DNA from: Bursaphelenchus xylophilus
Taxonomy: Eukaryota; Nematoda; Chromadorea; Rhabditida; Aphelenchoididae
DNA length: 64,000 bases
Direction: 5' to 3'
Assembly: GCA_904066235.2 (NCBI GenBank)
Contig: CAJFCV020000006.1
Coordinates: 12,586,001-12,650,000 of the forward strand
The position numbers and the translations under genes are program-made. Below are positions 1-11,116 of the stretch, in pieces (within the stretch, counting starts at the first letter, position 1; every line of letters begins with the position of its first letter). The notes below the pieces were generated by a model. It saw nothing but the letters and a program-made list of their open reading frames with translations, searched no databases and had not been told where the DNA came from.

Positions 1-303
1 TTGGCGAAGAGGGCACCTAGAGCAAAAATTATGTGGCGAGGGGGACCAAGGCAGACTTTTTAAAATCATTTTTTTTTTGTTTGCGAAAAAATGGGGTGGC
101 AATGACGGACTAACAAGGCGAATTTTCTGAGAGTGATTTTATTTTTTGTGCCAAAAAACTATATGGCAATGAGGATCAAACGGATTAATATCGAAAATAA
201 ATTTTACCGTTTCCTTCTGCGCACAAAATTTTGCTCAAAATCCGCCTTGGTGCCCCTTACCATAACTGTTTTTCTTAACGCTCACTGGTGCCCTCTTCGC
301 CGA
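1..303. repeat. Inverted-repeat (MITE-like) element at the window edge
   Basis: The first bases (GGCGAAGAGGGCACC) recur as the reverse complement at about 286-301, and an inner pair (GGACCAAGGC / GCCTTGGTGCC) is also inverted, so the segment is a long imperfect palindrome. The left end may continue outside the window. No transposase is visible. The short open frames crossing it are by-products of the repeat. Confidence 0.5.
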
Positions 304-2279
304 GGTGCCCTTTTAACAAATAGCCCTTATCTCGCGTCTCCTCTCGTGGCCAAACATCGGCGAATATCTCGGTTGGAAGGACAGATTTGATTTCCAGGCA
401 CTGATAGTATGTGGCGCGAACATAATGCGGGTAAAAAAATAAAATAAAAAATCTTAACAACCTATTTATGGAATTTTTTTGTCACTTTGTTTCTTTCACT
501 TTTTCAATTCTCGAGTCAGACTACTAGCCCATAAAAAGACGCCTCCCACGAGTTTACGCTAATTTTGCGATTTGGTATTCAACCCTCTGGTCGAGGGGGG
601 AAAGAACCCCCAGGTTCCGGTTCTCATGCCTTCGAAGCGTGAAAACCTCACAAAACAGTACGGTAGAGTGGAGTTACAAAAAGACGAAAGAAACGTCAGG
701 AAGGAACAAAATGGGTCCAATGTCTGTGGAAATACTCGGCGCAGTACGTGAAAAACGACTTGAAAACGGTATACATGTTTAAAACCTCCTAGTATGTATC
801 GAGTTACAAGACCTAAAGCATCGCCTAATCACTCGTTGAGGGCATCGACCTGAGAGTTTCAAGCTCGGAAAAAACTTTATGTTTTTTGATCTTGATTGAA
901 GCGTCCAATGTCGTAGGTGACTAATATTTGAATGAAAAGTGATTATTCGACCTCGCTGGCGTCTCAGAAGAAAAGGTTCCCAAAGCCTAATTGGGAATTT
1001 TGAAAAAAAGTTCGCTAGCTAGCACGTAAGTGAATCTTAGCAGCTAATTAAAGGTGATCCTAGACCAGTTTTTTGCGCTCTTTCAAATGGTATATGTTTC
1101 AAGAAGGAACCAGGGGACGAGGTTTTGCCGAGCCCTTGTCAATTGTTTTTGAATATAGGTCGAGCTAGGAATCTCACACTTGTCTCATGAAATTTTAATC
1201 AAAATTTTGGGCAAATTTTTGCATAATCTCAGCGACAAATATTGACCATTTCCTCTCTAAACTCTTGCAAAATACCATCCAAATCTGAGTTTTACAAACA
1301 TTGTAAGATCAACCCCTCAATATTGGCTTTCCTTGCAAAAAAAATTCCAAAATAGCAACATTCCTCTGAAGGACTGGCTTTTAATTTAGACATGACCATC
1401 AAACCTGAACCCGGGCTTCAAAAAAATTCCTTCGCGCGAGGGTGGACCAATAAATGAGGCCGAGCCGCGAAGAAAAGCAATTTTGTTTTTTTGGGAAAAA
1501 TTAAAACCGAAAAAATGGGAGAACATTACCCCTGCCCCCGGGGGAATATCGTACAGAAAACAGGAGACGACGGCCACATGTTTCGAGAAAGTATTTAGAA
1601 GGGAATGGCAAGAAAACATTACGTAGCCGGTACCGTAAATGGAAGAAAATTGGATTTCTTAGAGTACGAAGAAGGGACATCCGCGTTTACCGGGAAGTGG
1701 ACGAAAACATTTATTGCACGGAGTAAGGCAACTTCCAGAAACACAAACCCCATTTCAAAAAAAAGTACAAAGAATCTTTCATTGCTTTTTAATGCTGTAC
1801 CAGCCCAACAAAACCACAAGATATAAATATAAATTCACGTATTTCTATTTGCATATTTATGCGTTGTATACGGCGCATCTCAAAATACGTCGTTTGAATT
1901 GCAAACTGTCCCTCAAAATATTCGAAAATATTCCAAAAGCGCCCACTTGCCCACACATTTGTATAATTTTGTACGGTCTTATATAAACCTTGTTGTAGCT
2001 AAATTTAGTGGCCTTTTGTTTTTAGTGACAAAAAAGTTTGTTCGAGTACGAATTTTGAGATATTTGACACTTACTCATATCAATAATATACCGTTAAAAC
2101 TTACATATCTTTCTTTTTGTGATAAATTTTTGTCCTTGTATGCTACAGTACCTCAGGGCCAAGAAAAGAGAGATCCCCAATACATAGCAAAAATTTATAA
2201 AAATGGGCAGTTTGTGGGTCTTTGCCAAGTCTCTGCCGAGCCTTCCTCGAGCTCAGAATAGGTTAAAAAATTGGCCTGA
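304..2279. other. No recognisable gene
   Basis: AT-rich sequence without a family match. An open frame at 1605-1826 (+) has basic, coding-like composition at its start but no splice context and no family I recognise. A stretch near 1070-1110 resembles the CTTTCAAATGATATATGTTTC motif repeated at 19.1-20.2 kb. Confidence 0.4.
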
Positions 2280-2450
2280 TTTTTCCAACCCGGCTGGTCG
2301 ATTTTGGTCAGCTTGACCGGCAGAAATTAGTCAAGTTTACCGGCTGGAATTTTATCAACTTGACTGGTCAAATTGGACAGATTTACTAGTCAAATTGAGC
2401 AAGTTAACTGGTAAATTTTCATCAATATGACCGGTCGATTTCAACCCCAA
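2280..2450. repeat. Degenerate short tandem repeat (CCGGTCAAATT-like)
   Basis: Roughly eight imperfect units built on words such as ACCGGTCAAATTGGTCA and ATCAACTTGACTGGTCA follow each other with a period near 20 bases. The units are diverged and there is no open frame through them. From 2451 to 2960 I see no gene. Confidence 0.55.
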
Positions 2451-2960
2451 AATCAACTTATGACCACGGAAACGAGTGCTATCAATTATTAGACTATTTT
2501 CCCAATGCTTTTGTACTTTCTGTTTATTTTATCGCCGGAATTACCATTCAGACCCTCCGGGGAATTTGGCAGTCAGTTGGGTTGTGGTAATTCAAAAACC
2601 CAGCCCAGACGAAGATTAATTAACGGATTAAGTCGCCAATTCAAAGAGCATTTCGCAGAACTGACAAAAAAGTTCGTCATAAACATCCTACCTCGGGCAA
2701 TAACGAGCGAATAAATTGACAATTTATGTCTGATGAAGGAAAAAAATTTCGTTTGAAAACAAGCGTGCTCTCGGAGACGAAATTTGCAACACACGGAAAT
2801 GTACAAAATGGTCCAGTTAATGGAGCAGACAGGGCAAAGCGGCAAGAATTTATTCAATCTAATAGAATCTTACAATTTATTGCATTGGCAGTATTTTTGT
2901 ATGCAGTATTTAGTTTTATTTCGTAGAGACTTCCAAAGACTTTATTTGGAAGTGAAATTC

Positions 2961-5900
2961 TTAATTGGAGACCCTTTGAATGAAAGTTGCACGTTCCTGA
3001 AAAAAAATTATTAAAAAATCTTTGCGCTCATTATTTTCCCGACAAATAATGGATCCAACCCACCTCTCCATCCTTGTTGTAAAGCATGGTCTGCGCCGAA
3101 GTTCCAGCGCCGAAACTCTTGATCTCCTCGGCTTCCAACTGATCCGGCGGCGAGTTAATTCCCTTCCCTTTGGCAAAGATTTTCACCGACTTCCCGGGAC
3201 GTAGCACGAATTTCTTGGGGAATGTGAACACCACCTCTCCGCCGCCGTCAATCGACCTTCTCAGCTTCCAATCGCCGAGCTTCTCCTCTTTGGAGCGATG
3301 GGTATTGTTGAGGATGACATAGTTTCCTTCGGGGGAGACCTCTTGGATTGAGACATTACCCTTGGCGGAGCGTTGATAGGAATGGCGAGTGGCGTCAACG
3401 CGGGCTTCGTTTACTAAAAAATCTACTTGAAAATCAAGCCATAAAAACATACAGCTCTCGGCATGGAAACCGTTATCCTTTTTGACCAATGCCTGATCCA
3501 CCAGTTGTCGCAGCCCAGGCCGACTGTCCTCTCCATCCAGCATTTTTCGATACATCTTGATCTCGTTGTCCAGGGTCTGAAGATTCATTTTATATCGTTT
3601 TTTGACCTTCCACTTACTTGTTTTGTATCCAGCAGCATTTGCAGTTCCACCATGAGATTTTGACACTCATCGCGAACACGGCGAATTTGATTGTCTTTTT
3701 CGGTTAAGGCGTTCTCATAGCTTCGTTGATCATCTTCTAATTGGTAGTTGAGCTCCTGGATCTGCTTTTCGAGCATTCCGTTCTGAAATAAGGTGAATTA
3801 TCGGATGACTTTTGAAACCGAAAGAGGGTAGACGACACGGCCAAGGAAACTCAAGAAAATCCTCTCTAGACGAAACCGCTGAGATCGGAATTTCACCAGA
3901 AAAGGTCTTCGAACCTCATGCCAAAAACTCACTATGCGAAACTTCAAAATTTTTTGCCCTGTACATTAGTCTGTGGGGAAAATATAAAACTCCGAAAATT
4001 ACAAAAAACGCGTTGTAAGGGCTTCGGATAATTTTTGGTCTCCTACTTTTTCGGGTTTATTTTGTAAACAGCGAGCCGGCAGAGAGCAATGTTTGGAATG
4101 TTTCGGAGGAAACCAAAGGATGAGAGGGCCAAGAGTAAGTCTACGGGGTTAAAAACTGCCTACGATGTATTTAAACTTGCCAGGTGTCATTTATCAGTCT
4201 GTCGGGAAAATAACGAGTACAATGTCAATTCGCCGTTCGCATCGCCTGAAGTGTAAAGCAATCTGATTTTGCCGCGACATAATTCATTTTCTCAGCGGCG
4301 ATGCGATTATCGATGCGGTAGAGTGCTCATTATCTTCCCGACAGACTGACAGTACGTTGACCAAATCTGCCCGGTCAAGTTGCCTTAATCCGACTTTTCA
4401 AATTCTCCCTCCAAAACATACATCTTCATAAACTCTCCCTCTGCAACTCACCTTGCTCTCCAAATCGGCCAATTTTCCTCTCAAATCGGTCAGTTGCACC
4501 CTCAATCTCTTCACCTCTTCCTTAGCATACCCCTGCTCAATATTCTGCCGAGCTGACTGGGTTTGAATCTCCTGCACTTTCAGACGATACCACGACTCCA
4601 TATCGGTCTTGTTCAGGTTTGTAATCTGCAAAGATCAATATTTTTGGCCGTTCTTATAACTTCAATTTCTTTTCAATCTCGGAAGAGATCAAGATGATGA
4701 CTTTTTCACTTACCTGATCATATTCCTGGCGAATATCGCGGATAGCGGATGATAACTCGTTTTTGAAGTATTCGCGATTTTCTGGAGTTGTATCTCGAGC
4801 TGCCTCCAGCTGTAGCTCCCTGATTTCTTGCTCATGAACCCGTCGAAGGAATTCAATTTCTTCGAGCAAGGTTTGGACCTGATTCTGATGATCTATTCGG
4901 TTCAGAGTTTCTTGATCTAGCTCCTGAAACGTTTTATTTGAAAAGTTTAGGCAAAATTCGGCCTCTGTTTTTTTAAAATTCCCTGGCTTTTATAGTAAAA
5001 CCGTTATTATAATAATATAAAAATGCAAATAAAAATCTCACAGTCCTGGCTTGTTGCAGGTCCATGACAAGCTGATGATTTTCTCCCTTGATTCTTTTTG
5101 TCTCATCTTCTAATCGAGCGATTTTTCTTTGGAAATAATGAATCTCCGATTCGAGATTGGAGAGAGTTGTCAAGATCTCATTGAGTCGCTCTTTCTCCGC
5201 CGATCTTTCGCGTTGTGCGTCGGAATACCTAAAACAGATTTAAAACCCTTTTAAAAGTTTTAGAGTCTTACTTTAGCTTATAATTGTTGACTTCTGCCAG
5301 CAAATCCTTTAGCTCTTTGGACAAATCTTCCTTTTGCTTTGTTGTGTCATCAATGAGCTTGTGGGCTTCCTGAAACGTCAAATAAGTCATTTTAAAGTTC
5401 TCTAAAATTTTCCAAACTCACTTTCAGCTCGCTCTCATACATCTGCTTGATATTATGAGTATCTTTTCCCCACTTATTCCTCAACGAATCAAGATCGGCT
5501 CCGATTTTGCGGTTCTGTGCTTCGAGAAATCGGACTTTCTCGATATAACTGGCCAATTTGTCGTTCAAGTCGCTCATCTCTTTCTTCTCACGTTCCCGGC
5601 TGTCTCTCACCGCGGTTGCGGCACTTTGGCCGAATGGAGAAGCGCCGCCACTGTGATAAGTGCCAGATTGCCCCATTTCGGTGACAATTTTGAGGGAGCG
5701 CGAGCCACTTCCTAAACGGGAACTTTTTGATGATCAGCTTTGAGTTCTGTAATCTAAAATTCCCATGGAAAGCAAGAAGAAGATATGGCATTGGCAAGTC
5801 TTGCTGCTGACTTTAGAAGCAATTTTTTCCCTAATGAAACCAACGGCGCCACAAATAAAACTGACTATTACCCCGTTCATATCGCTGACTCCTCACAACA

Positions 5901-6472
5901 TACGTCCGCTGACTCTGTTTTCTGATCATCCAGTAAAAACGGTATTCCGAGCCAGATAAAATAACTAGGCTAGCGAGGTAAGTAAAAGTTTCTGCGCAAC
6001 GGTACGCTTTATATAGTCATAATTAGAAGGGTTGTCTATATTGAAGCGATATAACCTCAATATATTTTACCGAGCTTTTTTGATATTGTATAAGGTCCCT
6101 AGGGAATTGAGAAACGAGAACGCTTCAATTTTTGGAAACAAGGGGCCGCTTTGCAGAGTTTTGTACCCCAAATTCCACAAGAATAAAAGATATTTTTGTA
6201 GTGTCATATCAGTCTGTCTGGGAAATAATGAGCATTCTGTCGCATCAAAAATCGCATCGCCGTCGAGAAAAATGAATTTTTTCCGTGGTGAAATCAAAAT
6301 TTTTTTCACTTCAGCAACCCGATCGGCGCAGCGACGCTGCACTCATTATTTTCCCGACAGACCGATAAATAGGACATATGGCAAATTTAAATGCATCATG
6401 GCCAATTTTTAACCCCGCGCACTTACTCTTAGCCCTCTCATCCTTTGGTTTCCTCCGAAACATTCCAAACAT
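2961..6472 (-). CDS. Cytoplasmic intermediate filament protein with lamin tail domain
   Basis: Structural protein of the nematode cytoplasmic intermediate filament family (C. elegans IFA/IFB relatives), expected to form obligate coiled-coil polymers that anchor tissues mechanically. Exons (minus): 6472-6427, 5711-5422, 5369-5272, 5228-5042, 4923-4714, 4625-4452, 3782-3618, 3576-3453, 3413-3064, 2996-2961; all phases join, giving 559 aa. The head holds the family motif SLKIVTEMG (about 21-29). The rod starts near residue 60 ([20 protein letters not shown]) with the long invertebrate coil 1 and ends at YRKMLDGED (about 399-407). A lamin tail domain occupies about 440-548 ([28 protein letters not shown]), with tail end [11 protein letters not shown]. 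The rod and tail exons are secure. The first exon is inferred from an ATG, a matching phase (46 nt, phase 1) and a GTAAGT donor. A duplicate of that exon lies inverted in the intron 3783-4451, and a MITE end fragment lies in the last intron. Confidence 0.93.
3024..3046. repeat. Solo terminus of the GTCTGTCGGGAAAATAA MITE family
   Basis: GCTCATTATTTTCCCGACA matches the right terminal inverted repeat of the MITE family found throughout the window, but no partner arm is nearby. It sits in the final intron of the intermediate filament gene. Confidence 0.6.
4089..4134 (+). pseudogene. Antisense duplicate of the intermediate filament first exon
   Basis: ATG-initiated 15-codon frame ([15 protein letters not shown] plus one base) followed by GTAAGT, essentially identical to the minus-strand exon at 6472-6427. 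It is in the opposite orientation to the host gene and has no downstream plus-strand acceptor that makes sense, so it is probably a non-coding relic. An independent plus-strand promoter cannot be ruled out from sequence. Confidence 0.6.
4192..4350. mobile_element. MITE, GTCTGTCGGGAAAATAA family
   Basis: Terminal inverted repeats ATCAGTCTGTCGGGAAAATA / TTCCCGACAGACTGA flank a short GC-patterned interior containing GCATCGCC and GCGGCGATGCG. No coding capacity. It lies within inverted arm 1. Confidence 0.85.
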
Positions 6473-6574
6473 TGCTCTCTGCCGGCTCGCTGTTTACAAA
6501 ATAAACCCCAAAAAGTAGGAGACCAAAAATTATCCGAAGCCCTTACAACGCGTTTTTTGTAATTTTCGGAGTTT
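6204..6574 (-). repeat. Inverted duplicate (arm 2), source copy with IF exon 1
   Basis: Reverse-complement partner of 3987-4352. It contains the ATG exon 6472-6427 and, downstream in the transcript, a MITE (6206-6367). Because both arms lie in one transcription unit, the pre-mRNA would contain a self-complementary pair enclosing five rod exons. Confidence 0.85.
6206..6367. mobile_element. MITE, GTCTGTCGGGAAAATAA family
   Basis: Left terminus reads ATCAGTCTGTCTGGGAAATA, slightly mutated; right terminus TTTTCCCGACAGACCGAT. The interior matches the copy in arm 1. It lies in the first intron of the intermediate filament gene. Confidence 0.85.
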
Positions 6575-7969
6575 GCTTTGGAGATCCGAGGGCAGAGGAA
6601 AGGTCATCCCGGGATTTGGGCTTGTAAAAATTCCCATTCAAGCGTTGAAGCGAGGGGAATTATCGCAACGTAAATTATCTAGCGCGCCGCTTGGCTTGGC
6701 TATTAGGAAAGTGAATTTTAAACGGCTTCAGAAGGGTAAATGTTTATGTAAAAAAAGTTTTTGAACGTACCAAAAGATGAAGTGCGATGTGCCAACGGAG
6801 GCCGTGCATATGATAATTCTGAGCCGCGGCCTAACATCTTTTCTCCTGCAATTAGTTTTTTTTTCAGAAATAAGTAAATAGACAGCACGTTGAATATTCT
6901 AAAGTACGATTAAAACAATGTGTAAAAGTAATGGTGAGAAAATCAGCTTGACCCCTTGATTTTTTAAAAACTTTTCCTGCATACTCTGCTTGGATATTCT
7001 TTTTTGTCCGTATCCTTGATAGTTTCGTGAAGAAAAGAATTGTTTTTTTTGTGGAAACATAACCTTCTACGGTAGAAACAGGCAGGAAACTTTTCATGCC
7101 AAAATTTGCAAAAAGGTATCATATTTTTGACAAATTTCGGCTCAAAAATCACGATCATTTCTGCAAAGCGCAAGTCTAGCACAAATAGTCTGTATAAAGA
7201 ACTAACAAAATAAGCTTGGCGGCTTTACGGACGGACCTGTAAATTTAGACCATGTTTTATCGGAATCTAAAGTCTCAAAAGTCGGTTGCCCACACAAAAC
7301 TCCTGATCGTAAACTTCCGCCTGCAACTGGCAGAAATCGACCGCTTTGCCCAAAAATAACAAAAAAACAACTCCTTTGCAGCTGTGATCAGCTGCACGAG
7401 CCAATATTCCCACCCCTCTCTCTCATTGCGCATGTTGTTACGTGTAAACCGCGGGCCGCCGGTGAGGGAAAATATTCTCTCTTGATTTTATCTCAAGAGG
7501 CGCCGCAGATCCGACGGGGGTTGGAATTTTGTTTCCCGGGACCATGTGTAAATATTAAAAATGCCTTAAAGCCTGTAGGGAAAAAGATCGATGAGCAAGA
7601 CGCGGAAATTTTTTCTGCTAATAAATGTTGAGCTCAATTGTAAACAGTTATTAGAGGATTTGGCGGCGGGGTGCAGCGGAGCGGGGAGTCGCGACAGAGT
7701 TGCGACGAATCAATGATTAGTGGTCGAATGATTAGCACGGGGCGGAAAGGAGGGTAGGCCACAAAGAAAAAGATGTGTTTTGCGGAGTTGGGTACGAAAA
7801 GGTCCGCGGAAAAAGGGTCCACTGGCCAAAAAGGTCCAAAAAATTTTTTCCAAGCTTATGTTAATGGGATCTGAAGAGGTTTTAGGCAATCGACTGTGCT
7901 GATTTAGAAAATTCAACCCATTTTTTCAAATTGAGTCTGTTGACTAGCATGAGGCCTCAATAAAGTCTG
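6575..7969. other. Intergenic; possible promoter side of the intermediate filament gene
   Basis: No gene recognised. At 6890-7190 there is a decayed fragment of the 450-bp repeat family (CTGCAAAGCGCAAG, TTTCATGCCAAAATTTGC). At 7370-7510 a GC-richer stretch with an AGCTGTGATCAGCT dyad and CTCTCTCTCATTGCGCAT could be regulatory, but this is composition only. Confidence 0.35.
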
Positions 7970-8100
7970 CACAGAAGCGCGGGAAAATAATCAGCACTCT
8001 GTCGCATCAAAATTGCATTGCCGCCAAGGAAATTAATTGAAAAATCGAATTGCTTTTCAGTTCAGCGACGTTGTGCTCATTATTTTCCTGGCAGACTAAT
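7970..8100. mobile_element. MITE, GTCTGTCGGGAAAATAA family, left end decayed
   Basis: Right terminus GCTCATTATTTTCCTGGCAG is clear; the left terminus is reduced to CGCGGGAAAATAATCAGCAC. It abuts the next element with no spacer. Confidence 0.75.
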
Positions 8101-8253
8101 ATCAGCCTGTCGGGAAAATAACGGCGGATCGTCGCATCAAAATGTGTCGCCTCACCGCTATCGCGCGCCAAATCTCCAGCTTCGGCGACCGTCGCAAAGC
8201 GATGATGGATTCCGAGGCGCAACGATCCGCCGTTATTTTCCCGATAGACTGAT
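8101..8253. mobile_element. MITE, second subfamily (ACGGCGGATCGTCGC core)
   Basis: Same outer terminus (ATCAGCCTGTCGGGAAAATA) as the main family, but the inner arms read ACGGCGGATCGTCGCATC and its inverse, giving a longer stem. The copy at 61459-61617 belongs to the same subfamily. Confidence 0.85.
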
Positions 8254-9028
8254 ACATGCAAATTGTTTTCGAAATCTGAAATTGACAAAAACTATTATAG
8301 AAGTGCCACAAAACAAAACCTGCCTATAGCGAAAAATCTCAAAGGTGCCAATAGTCACTCTTAGGCCAAAATTAACCGGCCTACAACAGAGCCCTCTAAA
8401 GAGTATTCTTTTTGATGTACAGAGGTATGACAGTATACTCATAACCTTCCTTAAAAGTAATTCTTCAAAAAAAATTATTGGCTGCGTCAAACAATGACAT
8501 TTACCCAACAAACCCGCTCTTCCCTCCAATCCTTTTTCAGGTCTGATCGACTATTAGTAAGCATAACATATTCGATGAATCAGACTAAACCAACAAATCC
8601 GCCGATCCCTAAGCCCATCTCCTCAAAAGGCGTTCTGCCTAAGCCCATCGGAACACCCTGTTTATGCATATAAAATCGGGTGTTTTTGTCGCCCAAAACA
8701 TTGCTATTATTTTGCATCCAAGTCGCCTTGCAGCCTACCTTAAATCGGCTGCAATTGTTTTGTTTTGAGGCATTTACGTGCAAGCCGCGCGACAAATCGC
8801 TTCCCCCACCGGAATCCGGTTTAGGGCCTCCGAAAAAAGCAAGCAGACGAATTTTGGTGATCCCTAAGCGGACGTTTAGGCTGTTCGTTGAAAAGCTACA
8901 ATCATGATGATTTATGGGCGATGGTTACCTTTGAAAGGCGGCTATAATAATACACACGTATAATGGGGAATGGTTGGAATTGTCATAAAAGACAATGTCC
9001 TAAGAGGAAAATACCTAGAGGGGAAGTA
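8254..9028. other. No recognisable gene
   Basis: Contains only short open frames. A loose direct repeat (CCTAAGCCCATC) occurs around 8608-8650. No splice-supported coding structure was found. Confidence 0.35.
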
Positions 9029-9178
9029 TCTATCTGTCGGGAAAATAATGTGCATTCTTTGCGCCTTGAAGTAGTCCATCGACATTTTACGAAGCCTAGT
9101 CGCGAATAGAGGTTTGGTGCGCTACTGTGACCAAGATTTGGTGCGACAGACTCACGTTATTTTCCCGACAGACTGATA
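9029..9178. mobile_element. MITE, third variant (GGTGCGCTACTG interior)
   Basis: Termini TATCTGTCGGGAAAATAATG and TTATTTTCCCGACAGACTGA match the family, but the interior is unrelated to the two main subfamilies. Sequence related to the 450-bp repeat (GATGAAACTCGGCGCAAATT, CTCGCTTTGCAGAAA) follows to about 9400. Confidence 0.75.
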
Positions 9179-9400
9179 GTTTACAAGACCCCAGATTCTG
9201 ATGAAACTCGGCGCAAATTTCAAATATATTATTTACTAAAAGGTATACGAGACCCCGAGCTCTCGCTTTGCAGAAAAAACCAACAATTTTAGACCGAAAG
9301 TTGGAAAAAAGTTTCATGCCAAAATTCACAAAAAGGAGTCACATTTTCCTAGCCTTTGATTAAAAAGTCTCTGTCGTTCCCGCAAAGCGCGAGCCAAAAA

Positions 9401-11116
9401 TTTTGCGTCAAACAACCCAACACCTCCCAGATTAATCCCACGTTTTTTCAAAAATCCTATAAAAATTTGACAGAAGCGCTAAGCGCCGGCTAGCCTGCCG
9501 CATTCCGCACACGGAGAAAGGTGTTTTACGACGAAGGAGGCGAAGAAAAATGAGTTGGAATGACCTCGGAATTTCATCGCCTGCCTCAAACAATTACCTA
9601 CCCTCTAAACACAGTGCGGGAAATAAATAGATTGCGAAAAATGGGTGAGAATGGCAGAAGAAAAGCGGCGATTATATACATTCCACTTGAGCCGTCAATG
9701 ATCGCCAAATGTTTGAGGCGATTAAAAGTAGAGGTGATGTTAGGAGGAGAGAGTTACTGCGAGCTGATGATTTTTTAAAGTTTACAGTTTTTTGCATGTA
9801 CTTAGATTTTCTATAAAAGCGAATGAGTACAGGGTGGGCCAAAAAAATGGACATTTATTTTTCTTCGATTCTTCCTTCCATGAAACAGTTTGTGAGGAAA
9901 GATATATATGGCATGAAAGTACCGTGTTAAGGGAACATAGTTACTGTAGAATTTTTGTTCTATCTGGAGAAGTTTCCAACATACGGTTGCAGGAAAGTTG
10001 CCAGGTCAGCGCGCCAATTCCCGCAGCAAAATTTTAAAAGTTCTTGCTCCTAAACTTTTTAGAGCCGCCATAAAGACATACCAAGGGGTCTATGTAAATC
10101 TAGGAGACTTATCCCCTTAGGCTTTAAAAGGATTTGACCGAAGCTTTTCGGAAAAGGAAGAACCAGTGACCAGAAGTTAGACACTCGGCCAGGGAAAACG
10201 GACCTTCATTTGGGCGCTTTCGGAAAAACGATGCTCTACCAAACGTGCTTAAACATGTTTTTTATAAAGAACTCATAGCTCAAACAATGACACTCCGATT
10301 CTTGTCATTTCTTGAACGCAGACAGTGCCTGGGATCCCGTATCAAATCCCGAAAATTTCAGCTTGCACTTTGCGGGCGCAGCCGAGATACAGTACGAAGT
10401 TTCCATCAAAATCTGACCATGTCGGCTGTAAAAAATAAAAATTTTTATCCGGCCCTGCCCAAACAACAAAAATCAAAAAATCGTAGCATTTTCAATCCCT
10501 TTCCTCCTGAATTCCTCGGAATACCAAGACTTTTATAATTCCCTTTTTTTACTTCAGTAACCGTGTTATACAAACAATCGAAAGGTGTTTGCTATCATGA
10601 ATCAGTTGGGGATGAATCGAGTTTAAATAATGAGACAGGCGTTTTTGAACCGCCTAATGCATCAGATTCCAGGCTTATCAGTGTCAATAAAGCTGTGAAA
10701 ATGCGGGTGACGCAAAAGTGGGAGCTTTATAAGGTAATAAAAGTAATTTTTAGGAGGGTTTTAATCGACTTGGAAGGAAATTTGACAAAATTTTTGAAAT
10801 TTTTCAAAAAAAATTTTTTTTTTCAAAAATTAAAAACAAACAAAATCCTTCACCGTATTTTACAAATTTCAATTTATTCAATATAATAAAAACAAGATCA
10901 TTTGGCTTTGTTAAAGCAATTTTCAGACAAAAAAAAGTAAAAAATAAATTACAACGGATATTAACCATGCAAAAATAGGTAAAAAACAAAATAAAACTAA
11001 TAATCTAGGCGAAAAACTAACAAAATTACCCGGAAACATCCCGAAAAACCTGTAAACTACAACATATTCAGATCTACATCCAAGATCTAATGTCTAAAGC
11101 AAATTCAAATCCATTT
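9401..11116. other. Intergenic with repeat debris and one orphan exon-like segment
   Basis: CAGGGTGGGCCAAAAAAATG near 9830 resembles a Tc1/mariner-type end, without a visible partner. A poly(A) signal for the minus-strand RalGPS gene (TTTATT on the plus strand) lies near 10872. No complete gene is supported. Confidence 0.35.
10561..10734 (+). CDS. Orphan exon-like open segment
   Basis: The segment is preceded by TTTACTTCAG and ends in AAG followed by GTAATA. It is open throughout and more balanced in composition than its surroundings (reads TVLYKQSKGVCYHESVGDE onward). I found no partner exons and no family similarity. It may be a relic or part of an unresolved gene. Confidence 0.25.

Larger units (their letters stand above)
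3987..4352 (+). repeat. Inverted duplicate (arm 1) of the intermediate filament 5' region
   Basis: About 365 bases inside the intron 3783-4451 match, in reverse orientation, the segment 6204-6574 that carries the presumed first exon. Shared landmarks in order are AACTCCGAAAATTACAAAAA, the exon-1-like open frame, its GTAAGT donor, GGGGTTAAAAA, and a complete MITE at the same offset. The MITE therefore preceded the duplication. Confidence 0.85.

Noticed and set aside
1605..1826. Possible small gene with basic N-terminus
   Set aside because: No splice sites, no similarity I recognise and overlap with an equally long antisense frame.
8007..8311. Overlapping open frames on both strands of about 70-100 codons
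   Set aside because: They lie entirely within two adjacent MITEs; the palindromic arms create mirrored frames. The same happens at 61372-61671.
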